In this document: one piece after another, positions 9,487 to 20,890 of the stretch
How positions within the stretch are numbered: position 1 is the first letter of the stretch
How the letters are laid out: each line of letters begins with the position of its first letter
Assembly: GCA_033557685.1 (NCBI GenBank)
Contig: JAWQRN010000184.1
Span: 1 to 34,922 of the forward strand
DNA from: Sperchopsis tessellata
Lineage: Eukaryota > Arthropoda > Insecta > Coleoptera > Hydrophilidae
DNA: 34,922 nucleotides
Direction: 5' to 3'
The notes under the pieces: model-generated
Told to the model about the DNA's origin: nothing
The model's database searches: none
The model's input: only the letters and a program-made list of their open reading frames with translations
Position numbers and translations under genes: made by a program

Positions 9487-10629
9487 AGGAATTTAATAAT
9501 AAAAATCAAATAAAAATTCACTTCCCTGACGAAAAATTTGCATTTCCACATGTAAATTATCGAAAACCCTACCAACTAAAAAATAAAGTTAAACATATAA
9601 TTTAATTTATAAATATTTCCTACCTAAACTTTCATCATTTGTTAGTGAATAGTTTCCATTATGTTTGTAAAGGTATTTACAAAACATTCGCCTACTCCTC
9701 TATAGCAGAACTCCATCTCGTGTCAGAGTTCCACACGAAACCAAAAATGAATGAAGGAATGAAAACGCCAACTCACGACATTCCATAAAATTATTAGCAG
9801 ACATACTTCCGAAGCCAATCTATATGTAAATTCTTCATAAATTCCATAAGAAATTGTGTTGGTAATCGTCCCTGTCATAGATGAAATATGAAGTAAACTG
9901 CGGAAGCAGAAAACTTCGAAAACTAATAAAATGTGAAAGTACTTCCTTTACCGTATCTACTTCAGCTGGTTGCAAGTTGCATGTGGTAACAGCGATTCTC
10001 CTGAGATTAATTTCAAAACCACCACCTATATCTGATTCATTTTACGTGTTACTACGGGCATATGTTATTTTTAATGCGAATTGCGATACTCGTCAACGTA
10101 GATTTTGACGGGAAAATTAGTAATTATTAATCAAATTTAATTATCCATATTGCAGTACTGCAAATCTGCAGAACTGCTCAAAATTGCCGTAGACCGCTAC
10201 ATTGAAACAGAACTAAAATACGTATACCAATGCCTATCGAGAAAGTATGTAGCCAATTAGTTAAATGAATATTGCTGCGAGCTATATAGGCTCATGCGTT
10301 TGTTTCCCTTTAATTAATTTCTGACTAATGTCGATGTTCTGTGTTCACAACTTTTTAATTTCGGAATTTTTAATAATGATTTCATATGCTGTGATTCCAG
10401 CAAGATTTTTCGTAGTTAAATATAGAGATATAGAATATCCAACCACATCGTTATTAGCAATAAGATTTTTCAAGTATAGTCATCTCAGCTTGCCCTAAAT
10501 TTAAAATATACGCTCTAATAAGTGTCCACGTTACGTCCACTGTTGCAAGAGACAATTTCTAGACGAGTGATATTACTTCAACGAATAAATTCACTGCACT
10601 GATCTAAACTCCGTAGAATCACACTTAAA
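9487..10629. other. AT-rich stretch, nothing recognised
   Basis: No motif recognised on either strand. The 75-residue frame at 9881-10108 has no recognisable similarity. The last bases (about 10620 on) begin the C-terminal tail of the next Penelope-like element. Confidence 0.4.
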
Positions 10630-11400
10630 AGGCAAACACTGAAGTGGGGGATGTGCACTAGCGCGGATTCGCTCCTTCACCTATTGACTATAGGGTGATT
10701 ATAAACCTCAATGGCTTCTCAAAAATTACTAGGAAAATAAGAAGACTCCCGAGTTAAGATTTTAGTATATTGGAACATAATGGTTTGACCTGTTTCATGA
10801 CGATCTTCAGCCACGGCTGACTGAACAATACGACCAAGATAAGAACAGCCTTCGTGCTCCTTTAAACGAGTAGCAATCGTACGTTTAGTTAATCCGAGCC
10901 CACAGAAACAAAGAACCTGATAAACCCCCACGCTTTGAAATGGGATGACATTTTTTGAAGAAGGGAGAACTTGCGAAATATTTTGTTTTAGGGAGAATAC
11001 TGTTTTAATATCAAATATTCTTAGTATGTGGGTAGTTTTGTATGTCGAATCCTTCACGAATGGTAGATCACCTCAGGAGTATTTCTGACAGCGGTGGATA
11101 GATTCCTGAATCATCTTATTGATTATTTGATGTCAGATAAACTGTATCCATTATATAACAGTGCATCTGTTGTTGTACACAACTCCTGGGAAAGTAAAAT
11201 TGTGTAACACAACTTGAAAGCTCGCTGTACGAAAGAGTACAAGTATCTATTGTTATGGTTGGACTTACGATAAACAGAATGATGAAGTGTCCCATCTGAT
11301 CTACGTTTCAACAATAAATCTAAGAAAGAAATGGAACTTGATAACTCAATCTACATAGTAAAACGTATATTGGGTTATATGATTCAAGAAGGCACGAAAA
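10630..11400 (-). pseudogene. Penelope-like element type C: RT thumb and GIY-YIG relic
   Basis: On the minus strand a short thumb region appears first (SSISFLDLLLKRRSDG, then LHHSVYRKSNHNNRYLY, 11200-11345). It is followed after a gap by the GIY-YIG region (10719-11057), with VGVYQVLCFCGLGLTKRTIA, TRLKEHEG and AEDRHETGQ. The linkage of thumb to GIY-YIG identifies a PLE. In other PLEs the segment after the cysteines carries the catalytic tyrosine and glycine of a YIG motif; here it is shortened, and that motif is missing. C-terminal sequence (EAIEVYNHP) continues in another frame to about 10630. The protein differs clearly from PLE-A and PLE-B, so this is a third family. The RT catalytic core is absent. 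Confidence 0.85.
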
Positions 11401-11559
11401 AGTGAAAGCTTATATCAATCAATCACAAAGGAATTTAATAAAAACGTGTAAAAATATCAAAATTAAGCCTTAGACAACATATGGATTGATTAAGTCAATT
11501 TGAACTCGAGACAACATGAAAAAAAGATTAATTATAAGCAAATAATGAGGAATGAAGCA

Positions 11560-12860
11560 CCAATAAATAGAGCATATAAACACGCTAACGCTATTGAAAA
11601 ATGTCAAAAATGAATATTATAGATTAAAGATACAGGATGCTGGTAGCAATACTAAACATTTTTTGGCTTTTAAACGAAGTGACGAATGAAAATAATAATT
11701 AAACTGGCGTATCCGGAACTGACATTGAATATGATGGTCTGATATACACTGATAATATCTTAAAAGGAAAATGCGTTCAATGAGTTTTTTGTTGACGTTT
11801 GTGACAAAATTAACCTAGCGGCTTCCCAACTCAATGTATTTGCAGCATGTAAATGATGGTGAAATTATTCAACATATAGGGTCGTTAAAGACAAACTGTT
11901 CTCCTGGCATGGATTGTATACCAGTAATATGTATTAAAAAAGTCATCTGTCTCTTGTCCCGCCAATTAGGCACATGATTAATAATATATTTCGTACAGGT
12001 GTTGGTCCAATTCAATTCAAGACATCTGTTGTAACTACAAAAATGGTGATAAAACTAAAATAAATAATTATAAACTAATTCCAGTTATTAGAAATATAGT
12101 CATTTTTGAAAAATGTCTTAAGAACCGGTTAATGATTTACCTTAAGGCTAATACTGTCATCACTAAATATCAGTTTGGATTTGGGCAAACTTTCAGAACC
12201 GAGGACGTGATTTACGAGCTTATAAAAGACATGTATGATAGTGTGGATAAATTGTATAAAACATTAGCCTTGTTCCTAGGCTTAACCATTAGACATGGTA
12301 TCACATGATATGCTTCTACAAAAATTATAGTGTATTGGTATAAGGGAAACAACATTAAAACAATTACAGCATTATATATGTGACAGATTACAATGCATGA
12401 AGGTTACTAACCAGCGCGAGCCTTGTTGTACGGAGGGGCGTGCCGCAAGGTACCGTACTGGGTGCAATCATTTTCCTGATCTACGTGAATGACATATCAC
12501 GGGTGCTTCATAATAGTAAGCTTGTTTCATTTGCTGATGACGCGGTGTTGTTATTTCGTGGAGACAGCTGGGAACATGTAATGAGCAGTAAGGCAGCAGA
12601 AGATCATTCAAATGTGACTGCCTGGATAGATCATATTAACCATATGTTTAACTTCAGCAAGACAAAGTTCCTGAAATTGCAGCAGCCTGGTGAGGATAGA
12701 TTAATAATTCATAAGATTTGCATTAATGACTGCAGTGCTTGTGTGTGTATCGAGGAGGTCAAATAAATTAAATACCTTGGGGTGTATACTGATGTTGGTC
12801 TTAAATGGTACTCACATGCCAACTATTTAACTAACTATTATATTTTAATTTCTACTCCTT
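11560..12860 (+). pseudogene. jockey/CR1-type reverse transcriptase relic
   Basis: Plus-strand RT blocks in order: KTNCSPGMDCIPV (about 11890-11925), GVGPIQFKTS (near 12000), IFEKCLKNRLMIYLKANTVI and TKYQFGFGQ (12105-12190), RTEDVIYELIKDMYD, a block corresponding to F-D-L-T-K-A-F-D around 12270 with frameshifts, GRAARYR/MPQGTVLGAIIFLIYVND (12435-12490), SFADDAVLLF with the catalytic FADD at 12530-12541, and the thumb IKYLGVYTDVGLKW near 12765-12810. The longest uninterrupted piece is 12440-12766. Many frameshifts make it non-functional. The order and the FADD motif fit a jockey/CR1-clade ORF2. The upstream linker is visible faintly from about 11560; no endonuclease is seen, so the element is 5' truncated. 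Confidence 0.85.
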
Positions 12861-14276
12861 GACGTGTTGAACCATGATGGTCTCAATGTATTTGATGTTT
12901 CGGGTTTATATATGGACTGTTTTGCATTCTCGGCCAATCATGTTTTATTGTGACAGCAATATAAATTGATTAAATATTTTGCATGGACACAACACAATTT
13001 ATCTTAGTCTGTCCATGCTTTACTACTTGTACATACACCTCAAGAAGAATAATTTTTATTATCAATGAGTTGACTTATGAAGGAGCTTTAAGATTTATTG
13101 TGTAATTATCAAATTTGTTAAAAATTACATGTGTTTACTTAAAACTTAAAATTTATAAATAACAAATGTTTATTATTATTATAAATATTATTATATAGAA
13201 AAAAGTCGGTTGCTAGTCCGCCAGCTTTTTTGTATACAGATGTGTTTTATTCGGTCATAATGATACTATTATATGATTTTTTTTCTTTAACTCCAGTGCA
13301 CATTCCAAACTTTATTCAATTCTTAAAACATGTGAAAGCAAATTACCACTCCGCAACCCCAAACTAACCCAATGTGAACCGACCAGCAGCGTAAGCATAC
13401 CAGCCCTTTAATGACGTCAGGCGTAAAATAATAAAAGCCGCATGAATATTAGAAGAGCGAGAAAAGAAATAACGAATGTGCTCAGAGTACATATTTCCTA
13501 AATTAGAGGGGCCAGACAAACGCAAGGCGTTACTTACAATTTATAAGCGGTTTCGGCATGTTCATTTACAAAAGCTTTCCTTCTCAACAACGTTCTCTGC
13601 TTAGCAGAAGCTCTCTGTTCACGTCGTCGCATACCTTTCGTTCTTCTACTTCCACATACTTCTCCATTTATTTTGAATTTGCCAGTAAATAAATTATAAT
13701 ACCTTAAATAAAGCAAATATATACGTTTAAGTAGATTTATCTCTACGAGACTAAAACCACTTGAGTACCTCTATTTTCGTTTAATGTTTTACAAAACTTT
13801 AAATGAAGAACATATCTGTATTAAACTACAATTAATTTCAGAAATTTTCAAATAAAGTTAACTTAGGGGAGAACTATACAGCAGTTTCAAAAATGTCTTG
13901 TTCTCTATTCGCATTAGTTTGCCTATTTACAAATTTTTATTGTTTAAAATCATGTTGATGAGCTTTAAAAGACTATACATTTGTTCTTTATTCTAATTTC
14001 CGGGTTTCACCACGCCGTCTTAAGGACCTCTCGAAGTTTAAGCTCAGATTGAATCAGAAATTCATCTTAAGTCGATGCATCATTAAAAACTTCATCTCAA
14101 ACGCGTCGAGTCAAGCTTTGATCGTTTCGTTTCATATCACAACAAATTTACTATTTACCCGCACTATGTCTATATTTAAATTATTATAGAGGTATTTTAA
14201 AATCTGACAAACTATTTACATTTAATATAACTATTTACACCAATTCTCAATTATCTTCGCTTGAGATATACATATT
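12861..14276. other. long stretch without recognisable genes
   Basis: The first few hundred bases may be the 3' end of the preceding RT element and contain ATT-rich runs (13165-13195). The minus-strand frame at 13534-13716 encodes a basic 60-residue peptide (GMRRREQRASAKQR) that I do not recognise. I see no tRNA, promoter or clear repeat. Confidence 0.4.
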
Positions 14277-14931
14277 GTGTTTTTATAAACATTAGTGGCA
14301 TTATTTAATTTTGACATCAAATATTTTACTTGAGACTACCATTCTACAGAACGTGATAAGAAAAATAGGCCCGATACTTTGACAGCGAGTATTTTTGTAG
14401 GGTACTGGCATCTGGGTAGTCGTTCATTGACCTTCAACCGAAACAGTACACCTTAAATTATCAACCAATACAGTTCATATTCAATTCTCAAACAAGAGAG
14501 TTGATATTCAGTACTCAAACAAGATAGTTTCCTCTTGTATTTTTGAAGAGAACAATTCTCATACTAGTTCACAGTGTCGACGTAATTTTAGTCGCACTGT
14601 TAAACAATTAATTCACACGTCTGCAGTTGTTGGAACCCATACATACACACGTCTGCAGATATTGAAATTAAGGTAAGCGACAATAATTTACTCACGTTTG
14701 CATACAAGAAATTTCACTTCTGTTTAAACGAAACAGAATCCGTGCCATTAAATTTACAATTTACATTGGTTTTTCAAAATAAACTCTTACATACCTAACA
14801 TTTTGCTCCTTCGTGTATATAATTAACAAAATTTTAATCATCCTTACTATAAGACCCAGCATTTTGGTGGTTTTGAGACATATAGAGCCAACATTTTAGT
14901 TATTCGGACAATATGAGCCCCAGCAATAACA
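14277..14931 (+). mobile_element. LTR relic, same family as 32746-33560
   Basis: It matches the clean solo LTR at 32746-33560 in several blocks in the same order: GACATCAAATATTTT near the start, GAAGAGAAC..TTCTCATA (14550-14570), AAGGTAAGC (about 14671), GTTTGCATACAAGAAATT, ACATTTTGCTC(C/T)TT, and GAGCCAACATT(T/C)T near the end. It is shorter by about 160 bp, mainly through internal deletions. It probably starts near TGTGTTT and ends at CAATAACA; no target duplication is evident at these ends. No internal retroviral-type genes lie next to it, so it is probably a decayed solo LTR. Confidence 0.65.
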
Positions 14932-15339
14932 GCTTCTTTTATATATATAGCTTAAGTATTAAATAAAAGAAGATAACACATAATTTTAACACTTAAAATA
15001 TCTGACATTATAACAAATATATGTGTCAAGTGTTAACAGCAATACATTTTACATTGTATTCCTAAGATATATTTTTACTGTTATATTATCAAAAATATAT
15101 TATTCTTTATAGACTCTTTGTAACCATACAAGTTTTAAAAATATGTTAGGAGAATATTTTCGAAACTCTCACTGAAAATTATCAAAAAGTTTCAACAGCA
15201 AGGTAAGTTACATCTTGTAGTGAACAATTTTATAAAATATTTTCTATATGCAGTCGATTCCGCTTAATCGGGACACATCGGAACTAGAACATTTTATACC
15301 AATTAAGTGGCTGGTCCAATTATTAGGGCTGGGTCTCAA
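14932..15339. other. AT-rich stretch, nothing recognised
   Basis: Very AT-rich with runs of TATA-like sequence (14940-14952). No coding motif seen. Confidence 0.4.
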
Positions 15340-15610
15340 GATCGATCTTCAATCAAGGATCGATCTTAATAATGTGATCGAAGAATCGATCTTAGCAAAT
15401 GTAAAATGGATCGATCGATGGTCGATCTTGATCAAAGATCGATCCTGATCAAAGATCGATCCTGATGAAAGATTGATCCTGATCAATGATCGATTCTGAT
15501 CAAATATCCATCCTGATAAAAAATCGATATTGATCGAAGATTGATATTGATCAAAGATCAATCTTGATTCAAAACCGATCCAGCTACAAATGCTGATTGT
15601 GATCAAACAT
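15340..15610. repeat. 17-bp minisatellite rich in GATC and ATCGAT
   Basis: The unit GATCAAAGATCGATCCT repeats with period 17. Ten successive units can be placed at 15413-15582, the first complete match to the consensus at 15430-15446. The units become more diverged to the right, and degenerate GATC-rich units extend to both sides. A 123-residue minus-strand frame crosses the array only because no stop arises in the repeat; it is not called a gene. Confidence 0.9.
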
Positions 15611-15765
15611 CCATCTTCCACAAATTTTATTGTACTATTTACAAACATAACCATGATATAATAACCTACGTATTGTGTATTGAAAAGAAAATATTTTTTC
15701 TGTAACCTGGAGTATCGCAATATGCGAATACAGAAATGTGTTATGCTTAAGAGAAATTATTAGAA

Positions 15766-16848
15766 CAAAAACTTACACTCAAGTCACAAATTTCGATAAT
15801 ACTGACTTCAAAGTAGGTCCAAACCAAATAAAAAACTAAGTGTAAATAATCTTGAAACTCAAGTGTTGATCTAACCTATATTTAAATTCTTGAGAATAAC
15901 AACTAGACTGAGAGTCATATTATAGATTTAATCTTGGGAGGACGACTATGATAAATTCAAAACTGGGCTACTTATGCTATCATGCAATAATGACTCTGCG
16001 AGGCTGGAACAATCTTAAAGTTGTGAAAGAGAGCTAACCTGATCGGGTACGCTTTACTTCTTACACAGTTGCAGGTATATTGTCAAGTTCAATAAAATAC
16101 TTACTTTCCGGTAGATAACCATGTTTTGGATATTCTTCCTGCAGCCATGGCAACTATCTTCTTACCAGTTCTCCACATATGAAAAAGCTGCTCTTTCAAA
16201 AGGTCACAAGTTTACTTCAATACGCGGAAGAATTCCTGTTGAAGACGATTTATGTCAAATCCGCTCTTTGTAAACCAACGAAGAAGGTAGCAGATTATAT
16301 AAGGTTAATATGATAGAGAACATCAGGCCCCCTAATTTACCCAGAAATTAACATTTGGCTCTAAAAAGCCTCACAGATAACTCCTACATGTCTGTCCTCT
16401 CTGCGGCTAAGCGAATCGCGACTGTCAAAATGTTCACATCCGATGGTAAAATGTTACAACTTACAAGACTCGCATACAAGCTAGATCATAATACGACCAA
16501 CAGAATAAATAAAGTGGTATCATCTATAATTAAAAGTTCACATCTCGCCCAGAATAAACAGAAATTTGTCTTGCCTCATGATTTCCGCACCCCTATGATA
16601 TAAGGGCTCCACAAACTAGGAGTTACACTATGACCTATTGTAAATGCCATTAGATATCCCACCTACTAGCTGTCAAAATCTCTCACTCCCCTCCTCAACC
16701 AGTTTATTAGAATATTGTCATCAAATATCAATGAGCAGAAATATGTCTTGCCTAAGGATTCCCACACCTCTATGATATACCGACTCTTATATAGTTACAC
16801 TACAAAGTATTGTAAGTGACATTGGATCTTCGACCTGCCAATTCGCAA
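15766..16848 (+). mobile_element. Penelope-like element, family B copy 2 (PLE-B2)
   Basis: This copy is nearly identical in order to PLE-B1 from its leader through the N-terminal RT block. It then stops at about 16848, so the catalytic RT core and everything after it are missing. The coding part (16355-16603) shows VLSAAKRIATVKMF, LDHNTTNRINKVVSSIIKSS and QKFVLPHDFRTPMI, with a stop after it. A deletion removes two codons relative to copy 1, and an insertion near 16660-16700 keeps sequence (TCTCTCACTCCCC) lost from copy 1. The degenerate duplicate of the HD..TPMIY block is present here too (16735-16845). Confidence 0.85.
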
Positions 16849-17942
16849 TATTACAGTTTTTCATTGACTTGTAATTAATACATTTTAATGAAATTAGTTG
16901 TTATTCTTTGTGTATAAAATGGTACAATTCTTACTGTTATATCATTTGTTTTTGATTTTGAATGAACCTTTCCAGGAAAACTGCAATAAAACTCGGGGAG
17001 GTCTATCAAAGATATATTGATATTGTGTGTGATTTGAGCATGGTCAGGGCAGAAATGGTCAGTTCTTTGGCATGATGCAATAACCGTACCAATAAATTTT
17101 GTAACAAAATAAATATATCACTTTTGTTGACTTAAATTTGAGTATTTTTACGGTTTCATTTTTTGAAAATCAGTAAGAAATGATGTAGTGGAGTAATTCC
17201 CAGATCACAATTGTTTGGTTTTATTGATATCCGGTCGAACACCAGAGCGATTATGTATTTTATAACTTAAATTAACAATGTAGCAAAAATAGAGTCATGT
17301 CTACCCCTGAGAGTACTATATACAATACAAACACAAGTAACATATGCTTAAATTTTGTACAAATATATAGGAACGGCTCGAAAGACAAACTAATTAAAAA
17401 TTATTATATATGTCACTTACATATTAAGTAAATATTTAGGTGATGTTTGTATTATATTACATTTAAAGAAGGGGAACAGACAAATTTGCATCTCGTGTAG
17501 TTACTCAATTCAATTAAAAAATGTACTCCTATTTCTTTTGTACTTGTCAAGAGATGTCATACGATTTTAAGTTTTGATAGTAAATGATGATAATTAATAA
17601 TATAATGGCATTGAATCCGTGCATATCTCTTAAAATGAGGGCTTTTTGTCTAAGCAATAAAACTGTAAACGATACAAAACGATCAAATTATTGTATACCT
17701 GAAATATCTGACCAAAGATCAATCATTTTATAAATAAATACTTATATATTTAAGATTCTCATACCATTACTAAATTATTTGTTTGAAATTTGCTTTTGTA
17801 CATTCGCAACATTTTGAGCCTCGTAACTTTTATATTTTTTATTACGATAAAAATTCTATGGCAATTTTTATGTTTTACTCATAAAAAGATACATGTTATT
17901 ATCGAATATGTCGCAAATTATTTATTTTCTCTCACTATATAT
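16849..17942. other. long AT-rich stretch, nothing recognised
   Basis: No coding motif, structured RNA or repeat was recognised on either strand. It ends at the terminal inverted repeat of the mariner. Confidence 0.4.
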
Positions 17943-18985
17943 TAGGGGGACCGAAAAGTAATGTCGTTTTTTACATTCAAACAAACAATTTTTTAACTTG
18001 TTTCTATTTTTAATCAATTAGTTTTTGAGAAAAATATTTTGGATATCATCTAAATTTTCAAATTTTTTGTCACATAGAAAGTGTTGTAGCAATTGGAATA
18101 AATGGAAATCCGATGGTGGTTCGTCTTGAGCAGTGGGGTCTTTCATTGACAATTGACAATCGCTGGCCACTTATCAATTAAATATTGATTAACTCGATCA
18201 AATTTTTCACAGTACTGGTCTGCATTCACAGTTTGTCCAGGTTTCAGCACTTCAACATGAACGATTCCGAGAATACTCCACCAAATACACAAAAGCGCCT
18301 TTCTGAGATGTAAACCTGGCTTAGCGGTACTTCGTGGCTATTCATTCGGAGAAAGCCAATGCCTTTTGAGTTTTGGATTATCATAGAGGACCCATTTTTC
18401 ATCTGCAGTGATCAATCGATCAAATAAACCTTCTGTATTGTGTCGTTGAAGTAATAAGTTGCATGTGGTGGATCGGTTACTTTTGTTTTCTTCGGACAGA
18501 TTATGCGGGACCCAAACACCAGCTCTGCATACTTTTCCAATCTGCTGCAAATGTTCTTGGTTGGTCGACCAAGGTTGATTAAGAGTGTTTGACAGTTCCT
18601 CGACTATCTGACATGGATTTGGTTCCACTTCCGCCCTTAACCCGTCATTGTCTAAAGTCATTGGTCTTCCTGATCGATACGAGTCGGAAAGATCAAAATT
18701 ACCGGATCTGAACTTAGAAAACCACCTGTGGCATTAACGAACGTCTAATGCACTTGGATAAACATCGCAAATGTTTTTGGTAGCAACTGTTGCGTTACTA
18801 CCCTTGTGAAATTCAAAAAGCATACCATGCCGGATATATACCTCTTCTGGTATTTGGCAGGCCATTTAACAGATAATAGCAGATAATAGTCTTTGGCACG
18901 GTTTTGAAGTACACAATGACCTGATAAATGATAAACAAATATTGACATGAGCAGAAACGACATTATATTTCTTTAAAAGTCTGAA
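17943..18985 (-). mobile_element. mariner transposon, defective
   Basis: The end at 17943 starts TTAGGGGGACCGAAAAGTAATGTCGTTTT, recorded here as two parts: TTAGGGGGACCGAAAAG then TAATGTCGTTTT. This resembles mariner terminal inverted repeats. The other end near 18950-18985 is diverged but keeps AATGTCGTTT in inverted orientation. Length (about 1.04 kb) fits a mariner of about 1.3 kb that has lost an internal piece. Flanking TA dinucleotides could not be placed with certainty at the diverged end. Confidence 0.75.
18020..18950 (-). pseudogene. mariner (DD34D-type) transposase, internally deleted
   Basis: On the minus strand the protein shows the N-terminal helix-turn-helix region (HGMLFEFHKGSNATV, CDVYPSALDVRKC in shifted frames, 18690-18840), then DLSDSYRSGRP and a long open part at 18338-18661: AEVEPNPCQIVEELSNTLNQ, HLQQIGKVCRAGVWVPHNLS and ITADEKWVLYDN, which holds the first catalytic aspartate. 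After WWSILGIVHVEVLKPGQTVN (around 18240) the sequence jumps near 18150 from PAIVN straight to QDEPPSDFHLF. About 50 residues are missing, including the region of the second catalytic aspartate; the third aspartate is probably kept in QDEPPSD. Stops and frameshifts occur elsewhere. The transposase cannot be active. Confidence 0.9.
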
Positions 18986-19099
18986 TTGATAATAACGGCT
19001 TTTCTATCAATCAATAAATGACAGTAAGTATTCCATTCACAAAAGAAAAGATTACCATTTCCTCTCCAAAGCAATGTTTTATCATCACACAATATAGCC

Positions 19100-20125
19100 A
19101 TCAAATCACAAACGAGGCATTTAGGTATCATATTGGACATGTCTTTGAGATGGAGACTTCATATGGAATATATTATATCTAAGTGTGAAATGGGGATTAA
19201 CATTCTTAGAAGTTTTTGTAAGACTTGGTGGGGAGGGGGTCATCCAATGGTAGTGGTAATATGTTATAAGTCTATGAATACATGCATATTAACTCCAGCA
19301 CAAGCCTTGGAGACAGAATATTGCATCTTGCCTTTGTAACTGAGAAGAGGTTATATGTGTCCTACATTTCTTTTCAAACGTATATCAACAAAACCTAACT
19401 AGAAATATTTTAAAAAGTAAATCATCACATCTGAACTCATTATTGTCCCCAACGGAATTACTCTAAACACATATACAGACCGACAAACTTCCACTTTATG
19501 GTCTCAATTATGATAATTATTTTTTCAGAACTATACCAACGTATGACGAAAACCCTCTTTTAAGGAAAATGTAATTGTAGGATGTACTCAAAGTGTATAG
19601 ACTGATCTCAATTAAACAACAATTAGGTTGGGGCAGCAGTGTTTTACCCTAAATTTAGCTATGAAAAAGTCAAGATTGATAACTTTGGCTCTTCATAAAC
19701 TGCAGAATTGATAGGTATTAACCTAGCATTAGAATTTATTGGCACATCGTCTGATCAAAATTTTGTTAAAGTATGTGACTGTCAATAGGCAGTAAAAGCA
19801 ATCAACAATAATTTAACTTATAAAAGTCATCTAGTATATGGCATATAGAGAAGAGCAGGTCAGTTTTCTTTGGGTGAGAGGACACATTAGAGTCTTGGAA
19901 AATGAAGTAACATATAGACTGGCAAAGCAGGAAGCAATGAATAGACCATTAAACCAACTAAAAGTGCCTTATGACGATGTTTTCCATAAATATAAGTTAG
20001 AACTCATTAAGCGATGGAAAAATATTTTTATGGAAGTATCTGCATTGAAGGGCCACCATCTTTACGCGGTACAAAACGACCTTAGGCCAAAACCCTGGTT
20101 TAATGATGGAAATACTACATAACCC
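19100..20125 (+). pseudogene. non-LTR retrotransposon thumb and RNase H relic
   Basis: The plus strand first shows the end of an RT: RHLGIILDMSLRWRLHMEYI and KCEMGINILRSFCKTWWGG (19105-19240), then ILHLAFVTEKRLYVSY near 19320-19375. After a poorly preserved gap, an RNase H domain follows: VGAAVFYPKFSY (about 19627-19662), TAELIGINLALEFI (19705-19745), a CDCQ segment at the place of the catalytic D-S-Q (19770-19785), and VSFLWVRGHIRVLENEVTYRLAK (19860-19930), recorded here in two parts as VSFLWVRGHIRV and LENEVTYRLAK. The H of VRGH and the expected final aspartate position (Y in VTYR) suggest the active site is damaged. An RT followed by RNase H fits I-type elements and relatives. Upstream RT and endonuclease are missing. 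Confidence 0.8.
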
Positions 20126-20289
20126 GCTCCACGTTAAATTTTCCACCGGGTATTACACTAATAAATATACTAAAGGACCCTAGCTTATATTGTAAGGTCG
20201 AAAGAAAAATTGAGACTGACAAAGTCAGAGTTTGATTGTTTTATTGAATAGGTTAAATTCCTATTTTTTTTTTTTTGATAGATGTGATT

Positions 20290-20440
20290 TAGTCTTTATG
20301 AATGTTGTTTCCTGGTGGTATCCGTATAGAGCTCTGACAAAGTGCCGACGTTTCGTTCACTGAACCAACTGCTTTCGGGTGGAAAAATTAGAGAGGGGAA
20401 CTCTAATTTTTCCACCAGAAAGCAACGGCCACGCGCTAGT
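20290..20440. repeat. transposon terminus-like segment with a near-perfect hairpin
   Basis: Bases 20371-20393 and 20401-20423 form an inverted repeat with 23-bp arms (one mismatch) and a 7-nt loop AGGGGAA. Next to it, on the minus strand, CGAAACGTCGGCAC (near 20344-20358) resembles the GAAAC-type tail motifs seen at ends of Penelope-like and other insect retroelements. No adjoining element body is recognised, so I only call it a terminus-like fragment. Confidence 0.55.
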
Positions 20441-20465
20441 ACACGCTCCCACTCCAGTCCTCGAC

Positions 20466-20500
20466 TATATAAACATGATCCGGCCGAGTTTGGATCAGTG
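20466..20500 (+). promoter_or_regulatory. TATA box plus insect-type initiator
   Basis: TATATAAA lies at 20466-20473 and TCAGTG at 20495-20500. If the A at 20497 is the start site, the TATA box begins 31 bases upstream, the normal spacing for an arthropod TATA-initiator core promoter. Around it the base composition is less AT-rich than the flanks. No open frame of interest follows; a tandem repeat does. This is probably the core promoter of a transposable element or LTR. Confidence 0.55.
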
Positions 20501-20591
20501 CAGTAAATTCATTCTTTGAAGTAACATCACCCCACAGAATAGCTACTTTAAGAAATGGAAACTCAATGCACTGAAAGTGGAAACACCAATG

Positions 20592-20890
20592 ACAGAAAGT
20601 CGGACGGAATCTGCCCGCGAAATTTATAAGTTTCCATTTGAAAATACTTGAGCTGTCACTTTAAATTAGAAAGATCCAGTTTGTTTTTTTACATCAAAAA
20701 AATTGTAAACACAACTGACAGCAAGTCAAACCGAATTTGCCCGCGAACTGTATAGGTTTGAATTTGAAATATTAAAATACTTGCGCTGTCACTTTAAGGT
20801 TAGAAAGAGCCAGTTTGTTTATTTACATTAGAAAAATTGTAAGCAGAACTGACAGCAAGTCGGACGGAATTTGTCCGCGAAATTTATAGA
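20592..20890 (+). repeat. tandem repeat of about 130 bp (about 2.3 units)
   Basis: Units begin with TGACAG(A/C)AAGTC at 20591, 20716 and 20850, giving periods of about 125 and 134 bp. Each full unit contains GAATnTGCCCGCGAA, then TACTTG(A/C)GCTGTCACTTTAA, an AGAAAGA(T/G)CCAGTTTGTTT block and AAAATTGTAA. The third unit is cut after about 40 bases. It lies just downstream of the TATA-initiator promoter. Confidence 0.85.

Noticed and set aside
13534..13716. 60-residue basic peptide frame
   Set aside because: Short, no recognised similarity, and no supporting signals; chance frame more likely.
15340..15610. CRISPR-like array
   Set aside because: Units are contiguous 17-mers without spacers, in a eukaryotic transposon context.
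15349..15720. 123-residue minus-strand frame with repeating IFDQ.RS peptides
   Set aside because: It is a read-through of a 17-bp minisatellite; the period is not a multiple of three and the frame has no start context or domain.
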